Positions 7,440-15,645 of a DNA stretch of 24,821 nucleotides are shown piece by piece. Every line of letters starts with the position of its first letter. Position 1 is the first letter of the stretch. Location: positions 1-24,821 of the forward strand of contig UROR01000020.1 of NCBI GenBank assembly GCA_900549535.1, in the 5' to 3' direction. Under the pieces are notes generated by a model. The model made no database searches. It saw only the letters and a list, made by a program, of their open reading frames with translations, and was not told the DNA's origin. The position numbers were made by a program, and so were the translations under genes. Origin of the DNA: an uncultured Collinsella sp. GTDB taxonomy: Bacteria; Actinomycetota; Coriobacteriia; Coriobacteriales; Coriobacteriaceae.

Positions 7440-8123
7440 CTAGATTACGAAGAGGATCACCGCCATGAACTGGAAGATGCTACCGGCGAGCACCCACAGG
7501 TGAAACACGCTGTGCAGGTAGCGCACGTTTTTGGCGATGTAGAACGGCACGCCCGCGGTGTAGCACACGCCGCCGACGGCGAGCAGCGCCAACGCGACGG
7601 GGTTCAACAGTGCCACGAGCGCGGGCAGCTTAAAGACAACGAGCCAGCCCATCAGCAGGTAGACCAAGCCGCTTACCCAGTGCGGCTGGCGCTCGCGCAT
7701 AAAGCACTCGAGAGCGATGCCGATGATGGCGATGGCCCACACGGCAAAGAACAGCACGGGGCCGCCGTCGTTTGCGAGCGTAATGAGGCAAAACGGCGTG
7801 TAGCTGCCCGCGATGAGCAGGTAGATGCAGCTATGGTCGATGATGCGGAACACGCGCTTGGCACCCGCGGGCTGAATCGCGTGGTAGAGCGTGGAGGCCA
7901 GATATTCGAGAATGATGCTGACGCCGTAGACGATGGCCGCGGCCATGTGTGCCGGCCCGCCGTCGCGCAGGGCGGCGAATACGATCAGAAGCACGAGACC
8001 TGCGATACCCAGCAGGCATCCGACACCATGGGTGACGGAGTTCATGATCTCCTCGCCCACCGTGTACTGCGGAACGGCCGCGGCCTTAGGTCGCGGCTTG
8101 GAACTGTCGCTCGAATCGGACAT
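7440..8123 (-). CDS. Hemolysin III/PAQR family membrane protein
   Basis: A 227-residue integral membrane protein with about seven helices and the conserved PAQR features. These are EEIMNSVTHGVG before helix 1, STLYHA after helix 2-3, DHSCIYLLIAGSYTPF, and HSVFHLWVLAGS near the end. The conserved His and Asp/Ser residues form the zinc site shared with adiponectin receptors. Bacterial members are called hemolysin III or YqfA-like; most are not hemolysins, and a role in membrane lipid homeostasis is known for some. I chose the ATG at 8123 with GGAGG 11 bases upstream; a TTG six codons earlier would overlap that site and is less likely. The gene is transcribed away from the alpha/beta hydrolase gene. 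Confidence 0.92.
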   Translation of the reverse strand: MSDSSDSSKPRPKAAAVPQYTVGEEIMNSVTHGVGCLLGIAGLVLLIVFAALRDGGPAHMAAAIVYGVSIILEYLASTLYHAIQPAGAKRVFRIIDHSCIYLLIAGSYTPFCLITLANDGGPVLFFAVWAIAIIGIALECFMRERQPHWVSGLVYLLMGWLVVFKLPALVALLNPVALALLAVGGVCYTAGVPFYIAKNVRYLHSVFHLWVLAGSIFQFMAVILFVI

Positions 8124-8211
8124 GCCGGTTACATCCTCCAACGTAAATAGTTCTCAACACTATATCAAAGCGTCTGGGTACGTGCGAAATTTGCACTATA
8201 CGTGACCCTCT

Positions 8212-8260
8212 GTTTACCCAATCTTTGCTTGTTGACGCATCAACGGTAAACGTCCATAAT
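8212..8260 (+). promoter_or_regulatory. Promoter of the alpha/beta hydrolase gene with overlapping operator-like inverted repeat
   Basis: TTGACG (8232-8237) and CATAAT (8255-8260) are separated by exactly 17 bases, a near-consensus sigma-A promoter about 50 bases upstream of the hydrolase ATG. The -35 box lies inside the inverted repeat GTTGA-CGCA-TCAAC (8231-8244). An outer pair, GTTTACC (8212-8218) and GGTAAAC (8245-8251), flanks or abuts it. Binding of a dimeric regulator here would block or modulate transcription; the regulator is unknown. Confidence 0.65.
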
Positions 8261-8308
8261 GCGCTTGCATTAAATGTTGACATATAAACATCTTATAGGA
8301 GAGCGATT

Positions 8309-9274
8309 ATGGCTCAAAATACACGCCCCCACCGAGGGCTCAAGATCGGCCTGGCCGTTGCCGCGGTGCTCGTTGTCGCCCTATTGGGGTTTGCCGGCAA
8401 CTTCTTGTTCGACTTTGCCCTAAACCCCCAAGCGCCGTACACCATGAAGATGATGCAGGATAGCAAGAACGACAAAGAAGGCGAGCAGCCGGATGCCGAG
8501 GACACCGAGGCGCGGGCATGGTTTAAAGAAAACCGCAAGAGCAGCAGCCTCACCGCAGATGACGGAACCGAGCTCGCCGCTTGGTTTTTTGCCGCCTCGG
8601 AGAACACCCACGATTACGCCGTCTGCCTGCATGGATATACCAACGAGCCCATCGGCATGGCCCGATACACCAAGCGCTTCCACGACCGCGGCATGAACGT
8701 ACTCGCACCCGCCGCCCGCGCCCACGAGCGCTCCGGCGGCGACTATATCGGCATGGGCTGGCCCGAGCGCCTCGATGTCGTCGCGTGGATCGAGCGAATC
8801 GTTCAGGCTGATCCCGAGGCGCGCATCCTGGTCTTTGGCGAGTCGATGGGTGCGGCAACCGCCATGAACGTCGCGGGGGAATCTCTGCCCGCAAACGTGA
8901 AATGCATTATCGAGGACTGCGGTTATACGAGTGTTTGGGACGAGTTTTCCCTGCAACTCAAGGACGTGTTCGGCCTGCCCAGCTTTCCCTTGCTCGATGT
9001 AGCAAACTTCGTGTGCAATGTGCGCGCGGGCTACGACTTTCATAAGGCGAGCAGTGTGGAGCAACTCAAACACGCGACGGTTCCCATGCTGTTTATCCAC
9101 GGCGACAAGGACACCTTTGTGCCGTACGACATGCTCGACCAAAACTACGATGCGTGCGCCAGCAAGGTCAAGCAAAAGCTCACCATCCATGGCGCCACCC
9201 ACGCCAAGAGTGCGCAAGTTGACCCCGAGCTCTACTGGAACACGGTCAACAACTTCCTCGACGAGTATTTTTAG
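8309..9274 (+). CDS. Membrane-anchored alpha/beta hydrolase
   Basis: The 321-residue protein has a short basic N-terminus, one membrane helix or uncleaved signal anchor (about 11-33), and an extracytoplasmic alpha/beta hydrolase domain (about 80-320). HGY (108-110) is the oxyanion-hole region and GESMG (177-181) contains nucleophile Ser179. HGDKDTFVP (264-272) probably carries the acid, and His298 in GATHAKS completes the triad. This layout matches the YqkD/BAAT-like hydrolases annotated as alpha/beta hydrolase or DUF1749-like; the substrate is unknown and could be an ester or a peptide. AGGAG lies eight bases upstream of the ATG. The gene has its own promoter and ends at a strong terminator, so it is probably monocistronic. 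Confidence 0.9.
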   Translation: MAQNTRPHRGLKIGLAVAAVLVVALLGFAGNFLFDFALNPQAPYTMKMMQDSKNDKEGEQPDAEDTEARAWFKENRKSSSLTADDGTELAAWFFAASENTHDYAVCLHGYTNEPIGMARYTKRFHDRGMNVLAPAARAHERSGGDYIGMGWPERLDVVAWIERIVQADPEARILVFGESMGAATAMNVAGESLPANVKCIIEDCGYTSVWDEFSLQLKDVFGLPSFPLLDVANFVCNVRAGYDFHKASSVEQLKHATVPMLFIHGDKDTFVPYDMLDQNYDACASKVKQKLTIHGATHAKSAQVDPELYWNTVNNFLDEYF

Positions 9275-9319
9275 GCGAATAGTACGGTTTACTGGTCTAT
9301 CTGACCCCTAGCACTTCCG

Positions 9320-9358
9320 AAAATCCGCCCGCGAGCGCTGTGCTCGCGGGCGGATTTT
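9320..9358. terminator. Bidirectional rho-independent terminator
   Basis: A perfect 17-bp stem (9320-9336 with 9342-9358) with a 5-base loop, starting AAAATCCGCCC and ending GGGCGGATTTT. The A-run on one side and T-run on the other make it work for both the hydrolase gene (plus) and the DUF362 gene (minus), which converge here. Confidence 0.95.
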
Positions 9359-9405
9359 GCTTGAATTAAGCCACGAATGCGCTTGATATGTCCAATAACT
9401 AGGTG

Positions 9406-10611
9406 CTATTTGACCTCGATGAGCTCGTACTTGCTCGTGCCCAGGCCGATCTTCTCGGCATGCGCGATGCACGCGCGCCAGTCGGTGTCGGGATGCGTGA
9501 TGCAGAAGGGATCCTTGGCCTGCTCGCCCTCCAGATGCTCGTGATTATGCTCCATCTTGGCCGCGCTGTCGGTAAGCTCGGTGTTAGGCAGCGGCTCGGA
9601 TGCCAGGACGGCATCGGCACAGGCCTGATCGATGGCGACCGGGTCGAAGCTCGCGAACATGCCGATATCGCTGACGATAGGCGTGTCGTTTTCGGGATGG
9701 CAGTCGCAGTTGGGGCTGATATCCATGGCAAGCGAGATGTGGAAGCTTGGGCGGCCGTCGACGACGGCTTTGGTGTACTCGGCGATCTTGTAGTTGAGTA
9801 CGTCGGCCGCGGCATCATAGTCGGGCTTGATGCAGTCCTGGTTGCACGCCGCAATGCAGCGTCCGCAGCCCACGCAGCGATCGTGGTCGATGGCAGCCAC
9901 GTGAACCGTGCGAGTGTTGCCGTTGGCAAGCTCGCGCTCACGCGTACCGTCAAACGTGATGGCGCTGTGCGCGCATATCTTCTCGCAGGCACGGCAACCT
10001 ACGCAGTTGGTGGTATCGACGCTCGGCTTGCCAGCGGCGTGCTGCTCCATCTTGCCGGCACGGCTGCCGCCGCCCATACCCAGGTTCTTCATGGCACCGC
10101 CAAAGCCGGCCTGCTCATGGCCCTTAAAGTGGGTGAGGCTGATCACGATGTCGGCATCCATGAGTGCCTGACCGATCTTTGCCTCGCGCACGTACTCACC
10201 GCCCTCGACCGGGACGAGCGCCTCGTCGGTGCCCTTGAGGCCGTCGGCGATGATGATCTGGCAGCCCGTGGCGTACGGGGTAAAGCCGTTCTGGTAGGCG
10301 GTGTCGATGTGCTCGAGCGCATTTTTGCGGCTACCCACATAGAGCGTGTTGCAGTCGGTAAGGAAGGGCTTGCCGCCCAGCTCCTTCACGACGTCCGCGA
10401 CGGCTCGGGCGTAGTTGGGGCGCAAAAAGCTCAGGTTGCCCAGCTCACCAAAGTGAATCTTGATGGCGACAAACTTGTTCTCAAAGTCGATCCGCTCGAT
10501 ACCAGCGCGGCGGATGAGGCGCTTGAGCTTGTCGAGCTGGCTCTCGCGAGCATGCGTGCGCAGGTTGGTGAAGTACACCTTTGCCGGTGCTGCGGGTGCG
10601 GTTGCGGTCAT
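9406..10611 (-). CDS. DUF362 protein with two [4Fe-4S] ferredoxin motifs
   Basis: The 401-residue cytoplasmic protein has a DUF362 domain (about residues 45-190, including KIHFGELGN, LTDCNTLY and the Gly-rich FGGAMKNLGMG). Two ferredoxin motifs follow: CVGCRACEKIC at about 203-213 and CVGCGRCIAAC at about 247-257, each CxxCxxCxxxC and completed by a further Cys or Pro-type context. Family members are electron-transfer proteins or parts of redox enzymes in anaerobes; the reaction is not known. A second DUF362-like segment (about 290-345, GMFASFDPVAIDQACADAV) closes the fold. Length is normal. The gene is alone, with an unusual 19-bp-spaced promoter upstream and a terminator downstream. Confidence 0.9.
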   Translation of the reverse strand: MTATAPAAPAKVYFTNLRTHARESQLDKLKRLIRRAGIERIDFENKFVAIKIHFGELGNLSFLRPNYARAVADVVKELGGKPFLTDCNTLYVGSRKNALEHIDTAYQNGFTPYATGCQIIIADGLKGTDEALVPVEGGEYVREAKIGQALMDADIVISLTHFKGHEQAGFGGAMKNLGMGGGSRAGKMEQHAAGKPSVDTTNCVGCRACEKICAHSAITFDGTRERELANGNTRTVHVAAIDHDRCVGCGRCIAACNQDCIKPDYDAAADVLNYKIAEYTKAVVDGRPSFHISLAMDISPNCDCHPENDTPIVSDIGMFASFDPVAIDQACADAVLASEPLPNTELTDSAAKMEHNHEHLEGEQAKDPFCITHPDTDWRACIAHAEKIGLGTSKYELIEVK

Positions 10612-10653
10612 AGATCTATCCCCTCGGTCTATATGGCGTTACAGACATAGAGG

Positions 10654-10684
10654 ATGGTACCCGTTGGAGTGGGGTCAAAGTCAA
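10654..10684 (-). promoter_or_regulatory. DUF362 promoter with 19-bp spacer (MerR-type candidate)
   Basis: On the minus strand TTGACT (10679-10684) and TACCAT (10654-10659) are separated by 19 bases. This over-long spacer is characteristic of promoters activated by MerR-family regulators. The spacer holds ACCC and GGGT half sites around a nine-base centre. The start codon is about 43 bases downstream of the -10, with AGGGGA in front of it. No MerR gene is in the window. Confidence 0.45.
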
Positions 10685-10701
10685 GCGCAGCAACGGGCTA
10701 C

Positions 10702-10796
10702 CCGGCAGTTAGGGACGTTCCTTTCCTGCCGGCAGTTGGGGACAGTCCTTGCCAACCCTGCCGGCGAACCGGTTGATCGGCAAAGCCTGTCCCCGA
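10702..10796. repeat. REP-like hairpin pair
   Basis: Two adjacent palindromic units. The first is CCGGCAG (10702-10708) paired with CTGCCGG (10726-10732) around a GGGACGTTCC core. The second pairs TTGGGGACAGTCCTTGCC (10736-10753) with the near-complement at 10779-10796, around a GCCGGC-containing loop. The second unit matches the element at 14375-14430 closely. Confidence 0.75.
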
Positions 10797-10890
10797 TGAC
10801 TAGTCATTTAAGCCTGTCCCCGATGACTAGTCATTTAAGCCTGTCCCCAATAACCACTTTTGGTCGTTTAAGCCTGTCCCCAATGACTAC
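10784..10890. repeat. Direct-repeat array of AGCCTGTCCCC units
   Basis: Four head-to-tail units begin AGCCTGTCCCC. Two perfect 27-bp copies (10784-10810 and 10811-10837) are followed by a 33-bp variant (10838-10870) and a truncated unit (from 10871). The last unit runs into the stop codon of the FtsX-type permease. Each 27-bp unit contains the palindrome GACTAGTC. Confidence 0.85.
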
Positions 10891-13553
10891 TCTTGGACTT
10901 TGAGCGCCTCAGCCAGGGGGACGCGCTTGATGGAGCGTGTGTGCAGCAGCGCTACGACCAGGTAGGTCGCAAAGCCAATGCCGACACACGCCGCCATGGA
11001 CCAAGCGGGCACGTAGATCTCGATATTGCCGTTGTAGGCGAGCAGCATCGAGCGGAAGATAGCCGTAAGCGAGCCGATGATCACGGGCAGGCTCAGCACA
11101 AGCGACGCCGCCACGCACAGCGTAATCGAGCGAATGTACAGATGCGAGATCTCGCTGTCGCGATAGCCAAAGACCTTCATGTAGCTAATCGAGCGGGCGC
11201 TGTGATCGATAACCGCCTTGGTCAGCAGGTACATAAACAGCAGGAAGATGAACACCGCGAGCCCGACCATCATGCCGATCATGTCGCTCATCATGCCGAT
11301 AAACTGGTCACCCACGGCGCGCATGTCGTCGGGTGTGGTGTCGCCGGCAAAGTATCGCGCGTCGAGGTCGAGCTTCTCGTCGCTCACGTAACCGTTAAAG
11401 TAGGCGGCGTCGTTGCCGAACAGCTCGTTAAAGTCATCGATGCTCATATAGATATTCATGTCCGACTTGGAGCCCCAGGTAGCGTCCTTGCCCGCGTACT
11501 CCAGGGAATAGTCCTTGCCCTCGTATTTGTCGTGGAGCGTGACCTTCTGCCCCTCGTTCCAGCCAAACTTGTCGAGCAGGCCGCCGCCAAAGACGACGCG
11601 TCCGTCGCCCACATCCAGCCCTTTCCAGTAGCGCGAATCAGGCGAGACACCATAGATGGAGATCGTCTCCTGCCCATTTCCGTCGCCGCGGTCGTATTGC
11701 AGCTGGTAAACGGCGTATTTCTCGGCCTGCGCAATCTTGTCCGCACCGTTGTCGGTCGTATTGATGGGATGGATGTCGTCGTTGTCGGTATCGATCTTCG
11801 AGGCCCTTTCAATCAAGTCGATGGTCTCGTCACGGTCGCAGCCAAGCGCGTCGGCCAGATCGTCGAGGCGCGCACAGAGAGCGTCCTTTTTATCCTGAAC
11901 CGCTGCGAGCGCGTCCTGCGCTGCGGACAAGCTCTCGGCAGACGGAGAGCTGGTCGCGGCATTTGCTGCCGTCTGCGCGGCATCGACCGCGTCGTCAAGC
12001 TCGTCATCCGCATCCTGGGCGGCGGTGAGGAGCGCACCGTCCACCGACTGCAAGCGCTCAAGCGCCGACCACTGTTCGCGCTCCTCGGCGGTGCCTTCAA
12101 GCTCCAGCGGAGCCTTGAGCGTGTACTGGTGCTCGGCGACCAGACTCGTCTCCAAGTTGTCCGCGTAGTGGGTCATCGTGGGCAGAATCGCCAGGCCAAA
12201 GAGCAGCAGCAGCGACGCAAACGCGATACCCACGATGAGCGTGGCGAAATTGCCCAGGTTGCGCAGGAAGATGCGTAGGCGGAAGCGAGAGACGAAACCC
12301 ATGCGCTCCGGCAGCTGAAAACCGCGCTTGGTGCCTGACCTGCCGCCCGCCTCGTGACGGAGAAACTGCAGCGGGGTCTTTCCCATCTTGCGAAGCAGGC
12401 CCACCAACGTAATGAGGATGAGCGCGGAGGCGGGAACCACGGCGCACTTTACAAAGATTTCCCAGCTCCAGTACACCTGGAAGGGCGGCAGGCTGTACGA
12501 GCCGTAATAGAGGCCGCGCATGGGCTCGGTAAAGAACGCGACGCCGAGCGCGGTGCCCAGCAGCGATGCGAGCACACCCACGATGGCGGGAAGCGCAAGG
12601 TAGTGCAGCACGATCTCGCGACGGCGATAGCCGCTGGCGAGCAGCGTGCCGATGATGGCGCTCTCCTCCTCGATGGTGGCGTCGGTAAGGACCACAAAGA
12701 CAAACGCCATGATCACGATGATGATGTCGAGCAGCGTCGTCCACATCATAGAGTCGCCGTCCACATCGTCGCGCGCATAGCCAATGCCCTGGTTGGAATC
12801 GGCATCGGTCAGGTCGTCCACGCGCGCATCGGCATCCGTCAGCGCCTCGACCATATCCTGCTCGGCATCGATACGGTCCGCGGTGGAGAGGTCGCGGTCG
12901 TCAAAGGTAAAAGAATAGGTGTAGGCGGGCGCGCCGCCGGCGTCCTCGAGCGCGGCAAAGCCGGCGTCGGTCACTTCGGCCACACCATAGGTGATGGTGT
13001 TGACCGTAAAGTCCGAGTTGTTGAGGAACAGCGCCTGGCTATCGGGCTGGGTCATGATGCCGCAGATGGTGTAGGTGCGGCCCTCGAGCTCGACCTTATC
13101 GCCCACGGCAAGATCGTTGTTGGTTGCAAAGACACGGTCGATGGCCACTTCGTCGTCCGCGCGGGGCTGCTTGCCTTCGCAGTAGGACGCGATATCTACC
13201 TTGGTACGGCGCGCGTAAGTGCGCAGGGTGCGCTTGGTACCGTCGTCGCCGGACGCCTTTTTGATGATGGCATCGATGGAGAAGTTCTTGTAGAGCGTAA
13301 CGCCGCCGACCTCCTCGGCCGCATCCTCGGCGGCTTTGAGCTGGTCGTCGGTGGCTTCGAACGCCGTGGTCAGACGGCCGTCCTCAATCGTGTACTCATC
13401 GTGCATGTCATCGATGAGGCGGCCGATTGAGTGCGCGGCGAGCAAAAAGCCCGACGTGAGGGCAATGCTTCCGCACATAAGCAGAAAGATGCCCAGGTAC
13501 TTACCGATATTGCGGCGCAGCTCGCGCGGGAGTCGTTTTGCGAGAGGTGACAT
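10887..13553 (-). CDS. FtsX/MacB-type ABC transporter permease
   Basis: The 888-residue permease has an N-terminal membrane helix (about 17-40) and a large extracytoplasmic domain (about 45-265). A first FtsX-type membrane block follows (about 268-400, including the conserved cytoplasmic IIGTLLASGYRRREI turn). A helix near 430-458 precedes a second extracytoplasmic region with a predicted coiled coil (about 490-575), and a second FtsX block lies at 745-888 (SISYMKVFGYRDSEI). Members move peptides, lipids or antibiotics, or transmit signals by mechanotransmission. The start is the ATG at 13553; extending upstream in the same frame would run into the ATPase gene in another frame. The ATPase stop lies eight bases upstream, so the two form one transporter. 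Substrate unknown. Confidence 0.9.
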   Translation of the reverse strand: MSPLAKRLPRELRRNIGKYLGIFLLMCGSIALTSGFLLAAHSIGRLIDDMHDEYTIEDGRLTTAFEATDDQLKAAEDAAEEVGGVTLYKNFSIDAIIKKASGDDGTKRTLRTYARRTKVDIASYCEGKQPRADDEVAIDRVFATNNDLAVGDKVELEGRTYTICGIMTQPDSQALFLNNSDFTVNTITYGVAEVTDAGFAALEDAGGAPAYTYSFTFDDRDLSTADRIDAEQDMVEALTDADARVDDLTDADSNQGIGYARDDVDGDSMMWTTLLDIIIVIMAFVFVVLTDATIEEESAIIGTLLASGYRRREIVLHYLALPAIVGVLASLLGTALGVAFFTEPMRGLYYGSYSLPPFQVYWSWEIFVKCAVVPASALILITLVGLLRKMGKTPLQFLRHEAGGRSGTKRGFQLPERMGFVSRFRLRIFLRNLGNFATLIVGIAFASLLLLFGLAILPTMTHYADNLETSLVAEHQYTLKAPLELEGTAEEREQWSALERLQSVDGALLTAAQDADDELDDAVDAAQTAANAATSSPSAESLSAAQDALAAVQDKKDALCARLDDLADALGCDRDETIDLIERASKIDTDNDDIHPINTTDNGADKIAQAEKYAVYQLQYDRGDGNGQETISIYGVSPDSRYWKGLDVGDGRVVFGGGLLDKFGWNEGQKVTLHDKYEGKDYSLEYAGKDATWGSKSDMNIYMSIDDFNELFGNDAAYFNGYVSDEKLDLDARYFAGDTTPDDMRAVGDQFIGMMSDMIGMMVGLAVFIFLLFMYLLTKAVIDHSARSISYMKVFGYRDSEISHLYIRSITLCVAASLVLSLPVIIGSLTAIFRSMLLAYNGNIEIYVPAWSMAACVGIGFATYLVVALLHTRSIKRVPLAEALKVQE

Positions 13554-13561
13554 GGCGCCGC

Positions 13562-14275
13562 CTACCAATCGAGCTCGGCGGCCGCGACGGGCTCCGGGTT
13601 GAGCTCGTCCTCCACGATGTGCCCGTCGCGCAGGCGCAGCACGCGGTTGGCCATGCGGGCGATGGCGGCGTTGTGGGTGACGATGATGATGGTGCAGCCG
13701 TAGGTGCGGTTGACGTCCTCCATAAGCTGCAGGATTTCCTTGGACGTCTTGTAGTCGAGCGCGCCCGTAGGCTCGTCGCACAGCAGCAGGCCCGGGTTTT
13801 TGACGAGCGCGCGGCCGATGGCGCAGCGCTGCTGCTGACCGCCCGAGACCTGGCGCGGGAACTTGTTGCGGTGCTCGTAGAGGCCCAGCGAGCGCAGCAG
13901 ATCGTCGACATTGAGCGGGTTTTTGGACAGGTGCGCCGTGACCTCGATGTTTTCCTTGATGGTAAGGTCGGGCACCAGGTTGTAGAACTGGAAGACAAAG
14001 CCCAGCTCGCGGCGTCGGTACTCGCCCAGATCGGCGGGCTTGAGCGCCGTGAGATCGCAGCCGTCCACCATGATGGAGCCGCCGTCGGCATCCTCCAGGC
14101 CGCCGATCAGGTTGAGAAAGGTCGACTTGCCCGAGCCCGAGGGCCCCAGCATGACGCAGATCTCGCCGCGGTTGATGGACGTGTCGATGCCGTCGAGCAC
14201 CGTCAGGTGTGCATCACCGTCGCCATAGTGTTTCTTGAGTCCGTTGACCTGGACGTAGGCACGCTTTGTCGCCAT
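13562..14275 (-). CDS. ABC transporter ATP-binding protein (MacB/LolD type)
   Basis: The 237-residue ATPase has all motifs: Walker A GPSGSGKS (about 44-51), the Q-loop in FQFYNLVPDLTIKEN, signature VSGGQQQR, Walker B LLLCDEPTGALD and H-loop VTHN. The FYNLVPDLT and TGALD segments are typical of the MacB/LolD/FtsE class that pairs with FtsX-type permeases, matching the gene eight bases downstream. The start ATG has GGGGGAT about five bases before it. It energises the permease at the cytoplasmic face. Nothing is missing or odd. Confidence 0.95.
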   Translation of the reverse strand: MATKRAYVQVNGLKKHYGDGDAHLTVLDGIDTSINRGEICVMLGPSGSGKSTFLNLIGGLEDADGGSIMVDGCDLTALKPADLGEYRRRELGFVFQFYNLVPDLTIKENIEVTAHLSKNPLNVDDLLRSLGLYEHRNKFPRQVSGGQQQRCAIGRALVKNPGLLLCDEPTGALDYKTSKEILQLMEDVNRTYGCTIIIVTHNAAIARMANRVLRLRDGHIVEDELNPEPVAAAELDW

Positions 14276-14316
14276 GCTATCCCCCGTTGTTAGCCTTCTG
14301 CTACTTTTCTAGGCTA

Positions 14317-14344
14317 ATAGTAAACCCGGGCGAACTATTTTTAA
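14317..14344 (-). promoter_or_regulatory. Weak promoter candidate for the FtsX-type ABC operon
   Basis: On the minus strand TTAAAA (14339-14344) and TACTAT (14317-14322) are 16 bases apart, each matching consensus at four of six positions, about 40 bases upstream of the ATPase start. The surrounding 50 bases are the only AT-rich stretch nearby. Confidence 0.35.
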
Positions 14345-14374
14345 GCGACGTGCACGGCTTTTTTCCAACCTACT

Positions 14375-14430
14375 CATTGGGACAGTCCCTGCCAGCCCTG
14401 CCGGCGAATCGGCAAAGACTGTCCCCAATG
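14375..14430. repeat. REP-like palindromic element
   Basis: Arms CATTGGGACAGTC (14375-14387) and GACTGTCCCCAATG (14417-14430) pair almost perfectly and continue inward to GCC/GGC, with a loop containing GCCGGC. It lies between the two ABC operons, ten bases from the stop of the ABC-2 permease. It is a close relative of the unit at 10736-10796. Confidence 0.8.
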
Positions 14431-14439
14431 ACTAGGTGG

Positions 14440-15645
14440 CTAGGCGTGGGATTTGTTGTGGGCGAGGGCTAGGCCTACGGCGGCGATGGCGGCGGCGAAG
14501 AGCACCGTGACGCCCAGGTCGCAGGCGATGTCGCCCAGCACGGCAGACGTCAGGTCCGACGCGAGCGCCTTGCCGATCGCATCGTTTACCCAATACGTCG
14601 GCACAAAGTGCGCCACGGTCTGCACGGCCGAGCCCATGAGCGACAGCGGCATCCAAGCGCCGCCCAAAAACGTCATGAGCATGCCGAGCAGGTTGCCAAC
14701 GCCATTGAGCAGCTCCTCGCGCGCGCCCAGGCTCGACAGCGCAAAGCCAACGGCCAGCGGCGTGCACGCCAGGGCAAACGTCGCCGCCAGCGCCAGGCAC
14801 ACGCGGCCCACACCGACCTCGGCAACCGCGTCGGCAAAGCCCACGACACCCATCATGCTCGACACAAACCAGATGCAGACGGTGAGCACGGCGGCGGCCG
14901 CGAACACGGCAAGCGAGCGCTGGCGCTCGGAGACCGGGCCGGCATCCATGCGGCGCACGCGCTCGGGCTCATTCATGCCCGAGAACACCAGTCCTACCGA
15001 CACGATGACCGACGAGATGATCGCGTACGCGCCAAAGTTGAAGTACGACTCGAGCGTGGCGGCGGCAGTCGAGTCGACCTTGACCTGCTCGATCTGGACC
15101 TCGGCACGCTTGGCAGCGGCATGCTCGGCCGCTTTGGCCACGTCGCCGTCGGAGGCAGCGGGCTCAAGTGCCGCCGCAGCGCCCGCGAGCGAGATCCAGC
15201 GCGAGGCCTCGGCAGACGAAAGCGCCGCCGCCATGGTGCCGGAGCCGTACGTCACGTCGAGCTTGGGCAAGGTCTCCCCCGCACGGGCGGCCGCGATCAG
15301 GTCGTCCTCGAACCCCTCCGGGATAAAAAACACGCAGTCGGCGCTGCCCTTGGCGCTATTGCTCTTGGAGAGCGCATCCGCAAGGTCGTACGTGTCGTCA
15401 CCAACGCCCGTGACCAGGTCAAAGCGTGAGCTCAGATGCTTGGTAAGCGCCCGCGAAAGGTCGCTATTGTCGCGGTCGACCACAATCACGTTGGTGTCGT
15501 AGGGCTTGTACTCGGTAAGCTGCGACGAGTTCCAGCTCACCGAGGCCGCGATGAATACGCCCATGAGCGAGATGAACACCGTATAGATGAGCAGGTAGAA
15601 CGGGTGCGCCAGCGCCATGCGAAGCGCGGTCTTAAAGGTGCTCAT
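14440..15645 (-). CDS. ABC-2 type transporter permease
   Basis: The 401-residue protein has a membrane helix at about 12-36, a large extracytoplasmic loop (about 40-205) and five or six helices from about 210 to the end. One segment near residue 325 is GNLLGMLMTFLGGAWMPLSLM, the typical ABC-2 motif before the penultimate helices. This is the YhgE/Pip-like or DrrB/NatB-like plan for drug, peptide or lipid exporters. The start is the ATG at 15645 with GGAAGGAG upstream; a TTG five codons earlier would overlap that site. It overlaps the preceding permease gene by 14 bases, showing tight coupling. The pair probably forms a heterodimeric channel with the ATPase at 16829. Confidence 0.9.
   Translation of the reverse strand: MSTFKTALRMALAHPFYLLIYTVFISLMGVFIAASVSWNSSQLTEYKPYDTNVIVVDRDNSDLSRALTKHLSSRFDLVTGVGDDTYDLADALSKSNSAKGSADCVFFIPEGFEDDLIAAARAGETLPKLDVTYGSGTMAAALSSAEASRWISLAGAAAALEPAASDGDVAKAAEHAAAKRAEVQIEQVKVDSTAAATLESYFNFGAYAIISSVIVSVGLVFSGMNEPERVRRMDAGPVSERQRSLAVFAAAAVLTVCIWFVSSMMGVVGFADAVAEVGVGRVCLALAATFALACTPLAVGFALSSLGAREELLNGVGNLLGMLMTFLGGAWMPLSLMGSAVQTVAHFVPTYWVNDAIGKALASDLTSAVLGDIACDLGVTVLFAAAIAAVGLALAHNKSHA

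Noticed and set aside
8277..8282. TTGACA just upstream of the hydrolase ATG as a -35 box
   Set aside because: It leaves no room for a -10 box and ribosome-binding site before the ATG at 8309; the pair at 8232 and 8255 is correctly spaced.
10784..10890. Possible CRISPR array
   Set aside because: The repeats abut with no unique spacers, and there are no cas genes nearby.
13554..13781. N-terminal extension of the FtsX-type permease
   Set aside because: The extra 76 residues are Arg/His-rich out-of-frame sequence of the ATPase gene; the ATG at 13553 gives the normal N-terminus.
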